Origin: Acanthochromis polyacanthus
Lineage: Eukaryota > Chordata > Actinopteri > Pomacentridae
Direction of reading: 5' to 3'
NCBI RefSeq assembly: GCF_021347895.1
Contig: NC_067113.1
Location: 8,475,489 to 8,539,488 of the forward strand
DNA: 64,000 nt
Shown: positions 33,101 to 47,914 of the stretch, one piece after another
Position numbering within the stretch: position 1 is the stretch's first letter
Layout of the letters: each line of letters starts with the position of its first letter
Notes under the pieces: model-generated
Seen by the model: the letters and a program-made list of their open reading frames with translations, nothing else
Told to the model about the DNA's origin: nothing
Databases searched by the model: none
Made by a program: the position numbers and the translations under genes

Positions 33101-36100
33101 GTGTCTGCTGTTTTCTGCACTGATATAGTTTCGTGACAAAACGTCCTTCCAGAGAAATTGACACAGGAAAGGGAGTATTAAAAAAAAAACAAAGTTTCAA
33201 GAGGTCGGTGCTCATTTCTACGGGTGTTAGGTGGCACTTTTATCTATTTTTTTTTCTTTTTTGTGACAGTGTCCTGGTACTTCAGCACTTGTATTTGACA
33301 ATTAGCTACTCTCTAGATTTAGAGCTGTTTTAGAAAACTCTTCAAAAACACCAGTCATGACTGCAGACCTAAAATTCAGGTAGGAAAGTAAAAGTAGCAG
33401 AGTTGGGCATTACATAAACATTATATTAAGATCAGACTATATTGCATGTAAATATGCACAAAACAATGCACTGCGTATTTATCTCATTGGACTCTCTGTG
33501 CACATTTTTCTCAGCAAAATATTATTACGGTGCCTCTGAAGAGTTTTGGTGGCAGATCCCAGTGGGATTTTCATGAAAAGCTTCAGAAATGAAACATTTC
33601 AGCCTCATATAAGCGCTTGTGAAAAAACAGCCTATCCACAGATGAGTTATATCTTGTCATCTTCGGCTTGCATACTCTACAATCCTCTCCCTCTCATGCA
33701 CACTCTTTATCTTTTCTCCTTCTTCTCCACAGACAGGTTACATAAGGTACTATGGTTTTTATTCCCACCCTTGCCTCTGTGCTCATAGACCTTCCGTCTC
33801 ATCTAAAGAGCTCTAATCATATTTTCCCAAAGTTGTCTTGTACATTCCTGACAGCTAAAGTTTTGCACAAGTGTAAAAGGAGGGTGATGTTTGGGAAAAG
33901 CAACAGTGGCCTAGTTTTTAATGCCAAGACTGAATTTGAGTGTTTTACCTGTGGCAAAAGCACGAGGAAATTTCAATCCCAGACATTAAAAGCTTAGCAC
34001 CTAAATCACAAAAGACTTTTTCTGTGATATGCGTTTTGCATCAAAGAAAATGCTGAGACTGAGATAGTGTTTTTTTCCCCTTCTTCTTCGCCCTGTTTGC
34101 CCTCGTCTCCCTGGGGGCATGTGTTATGATGAGCGTGTCTCTCAGGTGCATCGTGCATATGCAGTGTTACCTAACTTGAAAAAAATGGAGCTGCTCAGAC
34201 AGAAAATATGTTAAGTATATCAGCTTGTTTAAAAATACAGACATGAAAAATGCGTCAATCCTTCGTATTTGTGTTTCACCAAAAACTTACTGCATTGCGT
34301 TAAAAAACAAAAGTCAGAATGATTTTAAATGCAAGACAGAAAGAGAATACAGCGTCATGAACGGTAAAGATTGCAGCTTGACAGTAGTTACTGTCTTTTA
34401 AAGGGTGTTATTTAAACATAAAACACTGGGAGAAGATCTTTGATCTATAACCATGATGTTTAAATTCCTAATTTTTTATGTAAACGGCTTTCAGTGGAGA
34501 AACTCTTGTGTCTTTTGATGTGTTCTCCAGTGCCACAGCAGGGTACTTGTTAGGATTTGTGCTGTAACCTGAAATTCAGTTTTTATTTTTCACCTTCTAT
34601 TAAACCACACAATCTGAGTTATATACGTAGTTTTATAATTTTTGCCATTGCCCTGCTTTCTGCCTTATTCACAGCAAGGCTTGTCACTATCTGACTATCT
34701 GCTGTCAGATTTATGTGCTAAATTACTTCTAAAATATCCATATTATTTAAAATTATATAGTAAGTGGTACAGTGCACATTTGTTTGTCACTGAAAAGTTT
34801 GTGTTTGAAAAGGATAAAAGTTTATATTCATTCATTGATATATCTGATAGACACTATATCTCAGTAACTACCTGATAAATTGCACTGTAGCCTGCAGACT
34901 AGAGATATGACAGACTTCTGTCAATATTGTACTACGGGATATAAATCCAACATTTGACATCCATTTGACACTGACTAAGTGTCCAGCATTTTAAAGTCAT
35001 TTTGCTTTAGAACTATTGAATGGTTTATCTGTAGCTTCTAGGCATATAACCAGAGAGCCATTTGTCACACTGAAGTGGCAGTCAACTGGAAACGCAAACC
35101 TCAATACAAGTATTTTACTTATGTCACAAATCTTCTTCGAGCCAATTTGATGTCATCATACAGGTTAGATGGATGTGGGGGTTCATTCAAATATAAAATG
35201 TCAGTTATGAAAGGGCAAACTTGTATTGGCCAAATAGCTGAATTTCCAGTGTTGAGCTAAATGGAGTTTTGAGTTACATGGAGTTTATCAGGAATGTTTT
35301 TACAGCAGTTAGAGCTACAGTATGAACATTTCTGGCTATGTTTGTTCAAAACCTCATTATGGCAGCAATCAATAAATGAAATTCTTTGATAATATAAAAA
35401 AGAATAAATCTGCTCACAAGGTTGTTAAAGTCTGTTCAATCATTGCAGTCTGTCCACAGGAGATGAATGGATGGATGTCCTTCCTGCCAGTCTATGTACA
35501 TACACCTGTCCATACTCTGCCCAAGGTTAGCTGGGTACATTGCTGAAGCCACCGGGCATCCACATGGCAGACAGAGCAGTCAAATTTGCCCAAATGTATA
35601 GCATCGTGCACAGTTACAGAAAGCTAAAAAAGAAAGATAGATGTAAAAGAAAATAAGGCTACAGCCAAAAAACGTGTGGATAAACCAAGAAGTTAAAACC
35701 AGGTCGACATCAGTATGACTTTCCAATACTGGCGACAACTCAAAGGGCCTGAGAAGTGATGCAATGGTTGCTCTCTTTCTGTTGGACAGGTAATTTTCTG
35801 GTTTGCTTTGCTTTGTAGCATGAGGGTTATAGGTTACGGTGAATGGCCCCCACCAACGCTCTTTCTCGTAGATTAGTCTTCAAGGCAGACATTTTGGAGG
35901 TGTAAATGTGGAGGGAGCTCTGAAATGTCTGTTCTTTGTGATGCAAGTAGGTTTAAGTGGCCTAGACAATTGGAAGAAGTGAAGCTAAATGCCTATATTA
36001 GGGCCAGTTTCAGCCATAGCTCAAGTAGCTCAATAAGTTTGACATGATCCGAGAGATTATGACCCAGTTTAGGGTTTTTTTGTTTTGTTTTGTTTTTTCC

Positions 36101-36226
36101 AACTCAGACAACCAGAGATTTGGCTTTCTCATTCTGCAGCTGTCCTTGGATAGGATTTGTGAAGATAGGTTTTGAGAATGAACAGAATAGTCGTCAGATA
36201 ACAGTCACAGTATGCACATATGACAC
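30196..36226. other. Intronic stretch, mostly unrecognised
   Basis: Six kilobases of AT-rich sequence without a recognisable transposon, exon or RNA gene, apart from the coding-like segment at 31155-31420. Homopolymer runs lie at 32710-32722 and near 36077-36098. This is the longest apparently repeat-poor part of the window. Confidence 0.5.
31155..31420 (-). other. Coding-like minus-strand open segment, unassigned
   Basis: The minus strand is open from about 31420 to a TAG ending at 31155. It contains CCPITRKSQLQDAFASS, then NDLQQLQPSYWQHSQMQSYE and DPISGDNSPRAGGPLW. The segment is visibly GC-richer than its AT-rich surroundings and its composition is protein-like (Q/S/P-rich). No family recognised and no convincing splice acceptor. 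It may be a fragment of a retrocopy, an exon of an antisense gene or a piece of an unfamiliar transposon. It may also be noise. Confidence 0.2.
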
Positions 36227-37202
36227 GGTTCAAAGTCTGAGTCACAACTTGGTGACAAAAACATCAAATTTTCAGCTTCCTTAAAATAATCTGTAAACAG
36301 GCCACTCTTATGTAAAATTTTCCCAGGAATTCAATTCTGAAATCCAAAATCCAAAATCTCTAATCATTTAACTGCTATACTGCTATACTTACTGCTGTAA
36401 TCTTGCTCAAAGCTGCCTATAGAATCACAAAAATCTGTTGCAAAAAAAATTCCCATCTGTTTCTGTTTAAAGATATGTCTATATATATGCTACCATCATG
36501 TAACATATATAAATAGGTATTACCAGTTAAAGTTTTAGGAGTCTTGCTTTAAAACTGAAGGAGTAGGAATTTTTTTTTGCAATATCATATAATTTTTTCA
36601 CGTCTTAAATTTAAGGGGTATGGGTAGAGAAACATATGAATATTTCTTAACTAGAGTTAGATATTGCTTCTTCTTAGGTACCCTAGAATTGCATGGGACC
36701 AACTGATTATTTTGGTATGCAATTTCTGAATACAACTTTTATAGCACCATCATAGTAAAATGAAAAGCAAATCTTACCTAAAACATAAAATTTTGCCAAT
36801 GAAATTGTCACTCAACTTTTGGTCAAGTAATCATGAAGGATGAAGTCTCTGCTGCCTGAAAAGCTTGAAATTCAAGTTGTAACAGAAAATACAACATACA
36901 AATTAGGGAAAAAAAGCTTAGTTTATATCCCAGAACATGTATTCACCTATTCATTGCTTGAAGAAATCGCACACTGAAAAAAAATTGTCACCAAAAAACA
37001 CCGATTTCAGGGGTATTTTTAGTGTTTAACACAAAAAAAACAACGATTTTCTCTATACTTAGCCACTTTTTAGTCCTAAAATCTGAAAGAGCAGGTCGTT
37101 TTACCCCTGAATACAACCCTAAACATGAAGAAATACCATTTTTTCATTATGAAATAATTTTTTCTCACATTTGTCACAAAGTTGTGACTCAGACTTTGAA
37201 CC
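36227..37202. mobile_element. Unclassified ~0.98-kb element with 33-bp terminal inverted repeats
   Basis: The left arm at 36227-36259 begins ggttcaaagtctgagtcac; the right arm at 37170-37202 ends gtgactcagactttgaacc. The 33-bp arms match with one difference. Weaker similarity extends a few bases outward. The interior is about 70% AT by eye, with no open frame longer than about 65 codons and no recognised domain. No clear target duplication was seen at the arm edges, so the true termini may lie slightly outside. It could be a MITE of an unrecognised superfamily or a solo inverted duplication. Confidence 0.6.
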
Positions 37203-38839
37203 TTTTCATAGTATGTTAAGTAGAGCATCTGCGGTCTCACCTTCAGGTTTTGTAGGTTTTTCTTGCCATTTTCTCTACTCTTCACCAGATGCTCTCTTTG
37301 GCATTGGAATTTTATCCAAATGGTCTATTATACCAAAACATGACCCATAGACAGGTCCTATAGAGTACATCCATAGAATTTCCATTTACATTCAGTTATG
37401 AGAACAGGTCACATCTAATTCACATCTGACCCTTCACCACCAATTCATCAAGTGAGTGTTAAAATAATGTATAAAGTGAACATTTTTCCTCCACTTACTG
37501 CTTTACAAATGAATCACTCTAATTCATTTTTTCAGCCGCTGACATTTTTGTTACTCCCACCATTTTGAGTCATTGCATCTCCTGACAGAACAACACAGTC
37601 CAGTATTTCATCCTGCATGTATTTCTACAGCCTAACAAAGGACAGTTAGTGGGAGAGCAGCATGCTGGGCTGCTGAGCGAGACTGGCTGATTGGCCACTC
37701 TGCAGGTCAGCTGATAAGCTCATTGTTATATCAGTCACAAGTAGTCAACCAAAGAACATCTTGGTGGTAGGCATTCTTCAACCTGTTGACCGGTTGCAGA
37801 GAACAAAGAAAAATAATTTTCTTTACATTAACCACAATATAGCCTGTGCAGGATTTATTAGCCTAAATGATTATAAAAACCTGCTATTGTTTGGCACATT
37901 AATTATTTCATACTAAGGCTACAGACTGGTGTGCACCTGCTCATATTCATATCATTTCTGAAAACAGAGCTCGAGCAACTGGTGATTCCAGCACAGGAAC
38001 TCCTGAGGAACAGACCAGTAAGCTTGCTGTTTTTAGATGACCTGCTGTGTTAGCTGATGAACTGTGATGTGCCAACTGCTGTTTGAAAGTTCCCACTTGA
38101 CTTTTTGGCCATCCATCTGACGATTTCTTTGACATCATATCGATTAGTTTGAAGCCATCTGCAATAGGCTGGATGAGTTCAAAGTTTTCAAAATGCTGGT
38201 GTGTTTACGGGTAGTATGTTCCTCTTCCCTGCTAAAAATGAATGGACTTATCCTAGAAGGCTGTTGTTGTAGCACAGTTTTCCTTATTAAAGAAACACCA
38301 ACAACTGTCTGAATTGAGAATTATTCAGATTAGAGCATATCGACCAACCAGTTAATCTGGCATCTACAACCTCAGTCAAAAGACACTGTTTATTTGCAAC
38401 CTACAATACAGGTATTTTTGCTCAGACAGTATTGTCAAGTTCTATAAGTCAATTCATCAACAACAATTTTGCAGGTCTGCTGTTTCTAAACTGTGTGGTC
38501 AGACTTCTAATCACCTAATAAGTTCCTTTAGTTTGGGGCTGCATGTGAACAACAGAACCACTGAGGATGCAACATGGGTTGTCTTCGATTGCATTCAGGA
38601 ATTTTGAAGTAAATGTGAAGTGTTGATTCTGCCAGCAGTACATCTCATGTCTCAGTCACCTCCATAGACCTTCAGGTTCAATGGCTGTCTACTGTATAAA
38701 TTATGTCCTGAACTTGACAAAGCTGGCAGGTGAAAACCTGACGCTTCTGTCTTGCAGTGTTGTTTCGCTTTGTAGGAGCAATGATACAAGTAATGGTATT
38801 TAGATTTACAAGATTGGGCAGACATAAACATGTTCACAG

Positions 38840-39735
38840 TTTCCGGCTCCATGCTTCAGCACATTCACTGCAGTCACCTTCAACTGTTGCATCTGGGGTT
38901 TCTCTGCCTTCAGTTTGGTCTTCAGCAAGTGGAATGCAGCTCAGTAAGGTTGAGATGAGATGAGTGACTCGTCCAGCCCAGAACAGATGCACCACCATGT
39001 TTGACAGAAGTGGGGGTATGCTTTGGGTCATGAACTGTTTGTTGCATCAGTCCATAGAGCTTGCATGTTTCTTTTTGTGTGTTTTCAACCTGCCTTTCAG
39101 TTTTCAAGGCAGGTGAGTTCCCTGACATTCTGGTGAGGGACCTTCATCCTGTAGAGACTTCCTCTGTTCTTGTAAAAGGGGTTTTCTCCACCATGCAAGT
39201 GAATGCCTGGTCACTTACCAGGCTTTTGCTCCAGGTGCTTTGTCTTTTTCTAGTGTTCCTGTATGCACCTATAGTTAGAGAAAGTTCCCAGATGTATAAT
39301 ATGATGAATCTTGTGTATCTATTATCATCTTCACATGCATGGTTACCTCATGGTTTATTCCACATTGACAGACAGCTACACTTTAATCTGAAAGGCAACT
39401 TTCAATCAATTCCAAGCCATGTGTGAGCTCTTCTGTGCATGAACCAATACTGAAATGACACATAGTTGACTGCAAAATCTTTAGTCACCAAGTGTTCAAT
39501 TACCTCTGAATCCTTGCAATTTCAGCACTACGTGTTAAAAGGGCTATATCTCCAATGTAGTTCTTTCAATATTGATGTAAATGTATTCAAATTGAAGCTG
39601 AGACTTGGCACTGGAATGTATTCAATTTGATATGAAATAGTGTATAATTTTATTCTAAATTGAATGTGCTGAAGTCCAGAGCCTGAGGAACAAGAAACCC
39701 ATGCAGCTGTCCAAATACTTAGAGTCTGAAATATA
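38840..39735 (-). mobile_element. Tc1-like transposon remnant
   Basis: Minus orientation. The right side (39540-39735) carries the family's end-proximal sequence: ttcaaattgaagctgagact and agctgtccaaatacttagag, which corresponds to the fish Tc1 end reading ...gtccaaatatttatgga. The transposase body is eroded and internally deleted, and the left inverted repeat was not located. Confidence 0.55.
38850..39060 (-). pseudogene. Tc1-like transposase fragment
   Basis: On the minus strand HDPKHTPTSVKHGGASVLGW matches the segment before the second catalytic Asp of Tc1 transposases. Beyond it (38930-38850) ctgcattccacttgctgaag and accaaactgaag match the C-terminal region just after the DDE glutamate in one fish Tc1 family. 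The intervening QQDNDPKH and NPIE segments are deleted, so about 150 bp expected between the two parts are absent. No activity possible. Confidence 0.55.
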
Positions 39736-39938
39736 CAAAGGAAAAGACAGTCAGCTGAGGTAAATGTCCACGGATTGAAGCCCAGTAGTGAAAACCTGCC
39801 ATTCTTTACACATCCATCAAACAGTAAAACGCACTGACCTGGGAGGGCACCCAGAGAGCAGATGTTCCGAGCAACAGTCTGAAGACCAGTGAGCCACCTT
39901 TAGCCTGACTGACTCCACATTTTACATATAGTGAGGGG

Positions 39939-40388
39939 ATGAATAGAAAACTTTTGCTCCTCTCAGTGTCCGCTCCCTTGATACCTCTAAAAGAGGTTAT
40001 GCTGCTTGAGGATGAGCAGCTTGGTGCTCATAACGGCACAGGCCATTACAGTTCAGAGAACAGCGGGAGGGACAGGCTGATCATCCAGGTTTTTGTTTTG
40101 CAATTCGGAAAAAGGATTTTTTTTAATGCGGCTACCCTCCGGGAGTTAGACACCAGGTCTGTTGGTCCATTCCAGATGTGTAATCACCTCCAATCAGGCC
40201 ATCCTCCAGTCAAATTTACCATCTGGTATAATGGCACTTTGGTTATTGAGGTGCCTCAGAGGGCTGCTGCAGGCAAGAAGAGAGGTCAATTTACTGAAAC
40301 CTTGAAAATCTGCATTTACAGTATGGAGCAGGGGTCCCCAAGAGAGAGAGAGGCATTGCAGGAAAATCAGGTCATCTGTCTGATCTAA
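39939..40388 (+). other. Unassigned 149-codon open frame
   Basis: Frame starting MNRKLLLLSVSAPL. It contains NGTGHYSSENSGRDRL, FVLQFGKRIFFNAATLRELD and FTIWYNGTLVIEVPQ, and ends at a TAA-poor stretch before 40388. No domain recognised. It follows the Tc1 remnant by 200 bp. A chance open frame of this length is expected occasionally in 64 kb, but the composition is fairly protein-like. Confidence 0.15.
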
Positions 40389-40860
40389 CTACCGTAACAC
40401 ACCCATAATAATGGTGTGTGTAGTAGTTTTGTTGATTTACATTGCTTATGTTGCATAAAGTTCATGAATATTTCAAATAATTGCTTATGAATCCCCATAA
40501 AATAAAACTAATGTACTGTGTCTGCCTTTCTTTCTCCTGCTTCTTCCTCTTCTTTCTCATCCAAACACAGACCAAATATTTTTCACATCAATTTATTAGT
40601 TTTACTTTACTGTCTGCTGTTTCATATTTCCAAAAAAAAGTATTTGCCAGTTAGCCATAGAAAGTCGGATATTTAAAGTCTCTCAAAATGAAATCCAAAT
40701 TTTACTGACCTCCTGCACAGATCATGTGGGCAGGCATTCACAGTATAATATTCTTGACTGAAATTATACCCTCCAGTTGATTGCTGTTGGATTTTTTATT
40801 CTGCCTAATCTCTAACAAAGTGGCATAAAAATGTTACTTTATTACAAAATGTATGTTTAA

Positions 40861-41284
40861 CCCTACAGAGCCCAGCGTAGCGCACATTCATTTTTTAATT
40901 GTGGTAGATTTGAAACCAGATAAGATAGACTGATTATTCTTTTTGCATATAAAATCTGGGGAGTTACACTAACATTTCACACTTGCACCATGTCTCAGAG
41001 CGCTTTATTGTTGCAGTGATGGGCTTGTAAAACTTACAATAAAGTGCTTATATTGTGCAACTTCTTTACATTTACAAAATTGAAAGATACAGCTATGCAA
41101 TTTCTGTATTTTGAAATATAAGTGAAAAAGTAGTATTAGTAGTTTAGACATAAGTAATACATATTATTAAAACTTGTGATATAAGGGTTATATTGATGTA
41201 AGCAAATATAAAATATTGCACTACAGTATGTAAAAGTGTAAGAATATGTAATAGTGGACTTGTACGATGGTAGCTCTTTACGGG
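40861..41284. mobile_element. piggyBac-like MITE, second type
   Basis: 424 bp between TTAA at 40857-40860 and 41285-41288. Left end ccctacagagccc; right end (other strand) cccgtaaagagctacc. The pairing is imperfect (an offset base after CCC). Interior AT-rich and non-coding. The terminal sequence differs from that at 19998-20816, so it is a separate family. Confidence 0.5.
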
Positions 41285-41288
41285 TTAA

Positions 41289-42569
41289 AGGTACATTTGT
41301 CATGTCCAGATTATTAAAATTGACTCGACTTGGTCTCCGATGACCAAACTAAACACGCAGCTGTTACTTCTTACAGTTTAGGGGTGCTTCAATTTGTATT
41401 CTCACACCAACTCGCATTTGGCAGAAAGACAGATGGTAGTTGTGGCCTCCTCTTCCTGAGGGTTACTTCCCCACAAGTAGCTGCCACTTGAGCTGCACTC
41501 ACACATATGTTCATTATCTCCAAGTGCTCAACTGCTCCTCCACTACATGTCCTCTGGAGTTCAGACTGCCTGTTCCTCTCAGGCAGCTGCAAAAGCACAT
41601 GTGAATAAAGTGATTGCCTCTATTCACCAAAAAAAAAAAAAAAAAAACATCTTTGCACATAAGGTAAACTCAATAATTACTGGTTGGGAATTTTCACACG
41701 ACCAAAGTAGGAACTGATGAAACTGTGTCATTTACAATGTAAAGTAGTAAAACACATGGTGTCGCTTAGCCAGCCCATTCTGTGGAACATTTATGGTCTG
41801 GCTGCACCTCAGTATCATTCTGTTGTAGGGGGGAAAAAACAAAAAGCTCTGGGTTGTTTGTATTTCTTTAAATGAATCACAGTTGTAATGGGTGAAGCTA
41901 AGGGAGGGATGCAGTTTTGGCGTTCACTTAACACAGTGACGGCTGGAATTGTTGTGGTGGAACATTTGCATACAAGGAGACGAGCGCCGTCATTAAAATG
42001 AATAATCCACAGGAAAAACTAAATGTCTTACTGCATGATCCAAATGTTTGGCAAAACTTGAAATTACAATTTGTGCTTGGAGGTTGTTGGTTCAAATTGT
42101 GAAGAAAACAGTAAAATGCTCTGTTTTGACTTCTCTGTATAAAAGAACCACTCAACAAAAACATCTCTAAAATAGTTACTCCAGAAAATCCTGGTTGTGG
42201 CTAAAGCCTCAAATTTGTCCTGCAGTTGGATGTAACAACAGCAGCATGCTACATAAAATAATTAAGGTCTCCTGTACACTTAGACAAGACTAAACTGTTC
42301 TATTTAACCCAAATGAGAAGCATTTTAGTCTCTCTTACTCATGTCAATTAAGTCCAGTGATTTCAATCACTTGTATTATAGTGATATTTGTACTGTACAG
42401 GGATACAGCTATACAGTCAGACAGAACACTGTTAGCCTCAGCGAAATTACACAGGCTGGACAAATAAAGAAAGTCTGTAACTGGATTTAACTAAGCAAAT
42501 AGGTAAGATCCTTCCATTGGATAATTACTGCAGTGATGAACACGTTTCAGCTGCAACAACTTATTTAAC
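41289..42569. other. Intronic stretch, nothing recognised
   Basis: AT-rich sequence with a poly-A run (41629-41647). No domain, splice-bounded exon or repeat end recognised. Confidence 0.5.
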
Positions 42570-43395
42570 CCTAGCTGATGCATTGAGGAGCTTCTCATTT
42601 CTTAAACAACCATGTTGAAAGACATATCCTGTGGTCATGGAAAGGATGTTAATCTGTCTCAGAAGGGTCCAATTATTGGCCTGCATCAAGCAAAGAAAAC
42701 AACTAAAGAGATGAAACTACTAAAATCAGGTCAAGAACCATTCAACACATTATGAAAACCTGAAGGACAGTGGAGAACCATCATCTACCAGGAACAAAAG
42801 TGGTCGATCATGTGGACTGATGAGTCCAGATTTACTTTGTTTCAAAGTGATGGGGGCATCAGGGTAAGAAGAGAAGCAGATGAAGTGATGCCCTCATCAT
42901 GTCTAGTGTCTACCAGCCTGTGGGGGTTAGGGTTATGATCTGGGGTTGGTCAGGTTCAGCAACGTTATGTTCTCAAAGAATGAGGTCAGCTGATACCTGA
43001 AGATACTGAATGACCAGGTCTTTACATCAGTGGAGTTTTTCTTCCTGATGACATGGACATGTTCCAAGATAACAATGTCAGGATTCATGGGGCTCACATT
43101 GAGAATGAGAGGATCAGAGAGCATGAGATGGATTGTCCTCCACAGAGTCCAGATCTCAGCCCTACTGAGAATCTTTTGGTTGTGCTGAAGAAGACTTTGT
43201 ACAGCGGTCTGACTCGCCAATCATCAATATAAGATCTTGGCAGAAAATGAATGCATCTCTGGACAGAAAAAACATGCTGTGACATTGCAGAAGCTTATCA
43301 AAACAATGCTACAGAGAATGAGTGCCATATTTAAAGCTAAAAGCAGTCCAACAAAATATTAGAATGTACACATTTTTTTGTGGATAGGCTGTTTA
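42570..43395 (+). mobile_element. Tc1-like transposon with internal deletion
   Basis: Sequence from about 42570 (gatgcattgaggagcttctc) to near 43395 (ttgtggataggctg) follows a common fish Tc1 family. The start and end of the transposase region are present, but a joint near 42813 removes the middle of the gene. No clear inverted repeats remain. Confidence 0.7.
42612..43362 (+). pseudogene. Tc1-like transposase relic, internal deletion and frameshifts
   Basis: Begins at ATG 42612, with early pieces such as GLHQAKKTTKE-like (different frame). After the joint near 42813 it reads [15 protein letters not shown] and IRVRREADEVMPSS (first catalytic Asp region). Later FQDNNVRIHGAH and CPPQSPDLSPTENL carry the second Asp and the Glu. 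Only 32 residues separate that Asp and Glu, against 34 in the family, so there is a small in-frame loss. Stops interrupt at several places; the stop at 43360-43362 follows the SPTKY-like end typical of the family. About 280 bp are missing relative to a full-length gene. Confidence 0.7.
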
Positions 43396-44739
43396 TTTTC
43401 AGTGGAAATCCCTGTTGGCAGTAGACCAGAGTTGAATATGCCCCAAAAAAAGTGTGTCAAGTTTAATTGCAGTATTATTAAATGTTATTAATTAGACGCG
43501 TTTTCATTTTACCATCAAAGCACGATGGTCATTATAATCCTTTGGGCCATCTTGGGTAACAGGATAGTACAGGATATTACTCCTGCAAAAGTCCAAAAAA
43601 CATTTCCGCAGTTGCTTCAGGTGACATGTGTGGAAAGAGATTCTGTAAGCAGAGTGATATCTCATCTGCAGTAGTTATATAACAATCAAATAATTCATAT
43701 TGAGGATGCAGTATTGCTGTTCGTGTTTTTGTACAAATCAGTGTGCATCATTCTAATTTACTGGCTGACTTGTCTTCATTGGTCTTTCGTTCATTCTTTT
43801 TTATCATAATTATATTAGAAACTGCATGACAAGCATACGTTACACCTTTATGAAATAACTACTAAACCTTCTTCTTGACTTTCTGTGTTTTTTACGCAGT
43901 GAATTCACAAACTGATGTTTTCAGCAGTACTGAGCTTCCCTGTGAGCTTCATCCTTGATGAAACTGCTGCTATAGTTCTGCAAATCTTTGCATACTTGCT
44001 CAGTTTGCCTCCAACCGACTTGGAACAAAGTGAGGGGATCAAAGAGTGATTTAATCTGATACTTCAGCATCTGAGGTTATTACAGTAGATGCAAGAGAGA
44101 TAGGCACCAACCAGCTTTGCGTGAGGATATTGTTCATTTCTGGGCCAGATTAGATCTGTACAAATGGATCAAAGCGATGAGTGTCAACTAATTATTCTTT
44201 GAGCATGAAGCAGTTCTTTTTCAGCATGTTGATGAAATGTCCCAGTTAGTGTGTAAATGGGATGACACACTCTCCAACAGAAAGGGAACAGATATCACTG
44301 GGTTACAATGTTCATTGATAGTCCAAGTCATTCATTATTGATGACACTATGAGAAGACAGGCAGCCATGGGGATGTTGAGTGTTGCTGTGTATGTATTAT
44401 CCTCATCTGTATCATATGATTCTCTTTCATGTGTAGCTTTAAAAAAAAACTTTGAGTGTCAGATCACATACCTCATCATAGGCCTCAATTCTTGAATGCA
44501 GTTAATTTAATTCATAACCAGACAATATTGCAGAAAAGCATTGACATCTTAGGGCTATTAATCTAATGTTAGTATGCTGATACAGTTGTTTAATGAGGAA
44601 CATGGCAAATGTTTAATACTAAACATCGGCACGTCATCAGATGTCACTGTGTCATCTTGGTGACGGTTCCATTTAGCTGAACGTAGGTGTCCCTAAATAT
44701 AGCTTTGCAGAGCTGCTAGCATGGCAGTAGACTTAATCT
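43396..44739. other. Intronic stretch, nothing recognised
   Basis: No repeat end, exon or RNA gene seen. A run of A lies at 44442-44450. Confidence 0.5.
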
Positions 44740-45290
44740 TGTTTTTTTTTAAAAATGGCGGGGTTAAAGTGGAGGGCTTGATTTTTCCCCCTGGTGGTCA
44801 ACAAATTGTTGCCTTTTCAACCCTCTTGGCAAGACGCTTGATACGTTTGAAGTGGAAGGATGCTGCTCCACCCACAGTGTCACACTGGATCAAAGATGTT
44901 TTATTTCACCTTAAGCTTGAGAAAACTAGATGTGTTCTTAAGGGTTCTGAAAGGAAATTCTATAAGATCTGGAAGCCTTTTTTTCTTTATTTTGATAAAG
45001 CATCGACTCAGGTGCAAGAATGACTTTGATTTATAAATTACGCTGGCTAAACTGACCCCCTTTTTATTTATTTTTTATTATCTTATTTTTTTTCTAACTA
45101 ATTGTGTGTGCATTTTATTTTTATTGCTTATTTATTTCAATGTCCTTTTTTTGTTTCTAAGTGTTTTCATAACTGAGTGACTGTAAACGCTTGTGTTTTT
45201 AGTGGGTGGGTTTTTATTTTTATTTTATGTTATATGCTTTTTTCTCATGTTAAAATCATAATAAAAAATATTAAACATAAAAAAATGGCA
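44740..45290 (+). mobile_element. L1/Tx1-type LINE, 5'-truncated 3' end
   Basis: A coding piece at about 44750-45020 is followed by a T-rich 3' untranslated region and an A-rich tail with aataaaaaatattaaacata (45261-45280). 5' truncation is the normal outcome of target-primed reverse transcription. No target duplication could be identified with confidence. Confidence 0.65.
44750..45023 (+). pseudogene. LINE ORF2 C-terminal fragment
   Basis: Reads LLARRLIRLKWKDAAPPTVS, then HWIKDVLFHLKLEKTRCVLK and RKFYKIWKPFFLYFDK. This is the C-terminal tail of fish L1-clade ORF2 proteins, downstream of the reverse transcriptase domain. The frame is intact to its own stop (after TQVQE), so the fragment is not heavily decayed. 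The endonuclease and polymerase are missing. Confidence 0.68.

Positions 45291-47914
<2,624 letters not shown>

Noticed and set aside
40328..40340. caggggtcccca, similar to the terminus of some hAT elements
   Set aside because: No inverted partner or 8-bp duplication found; it lies within the unassigned frame.
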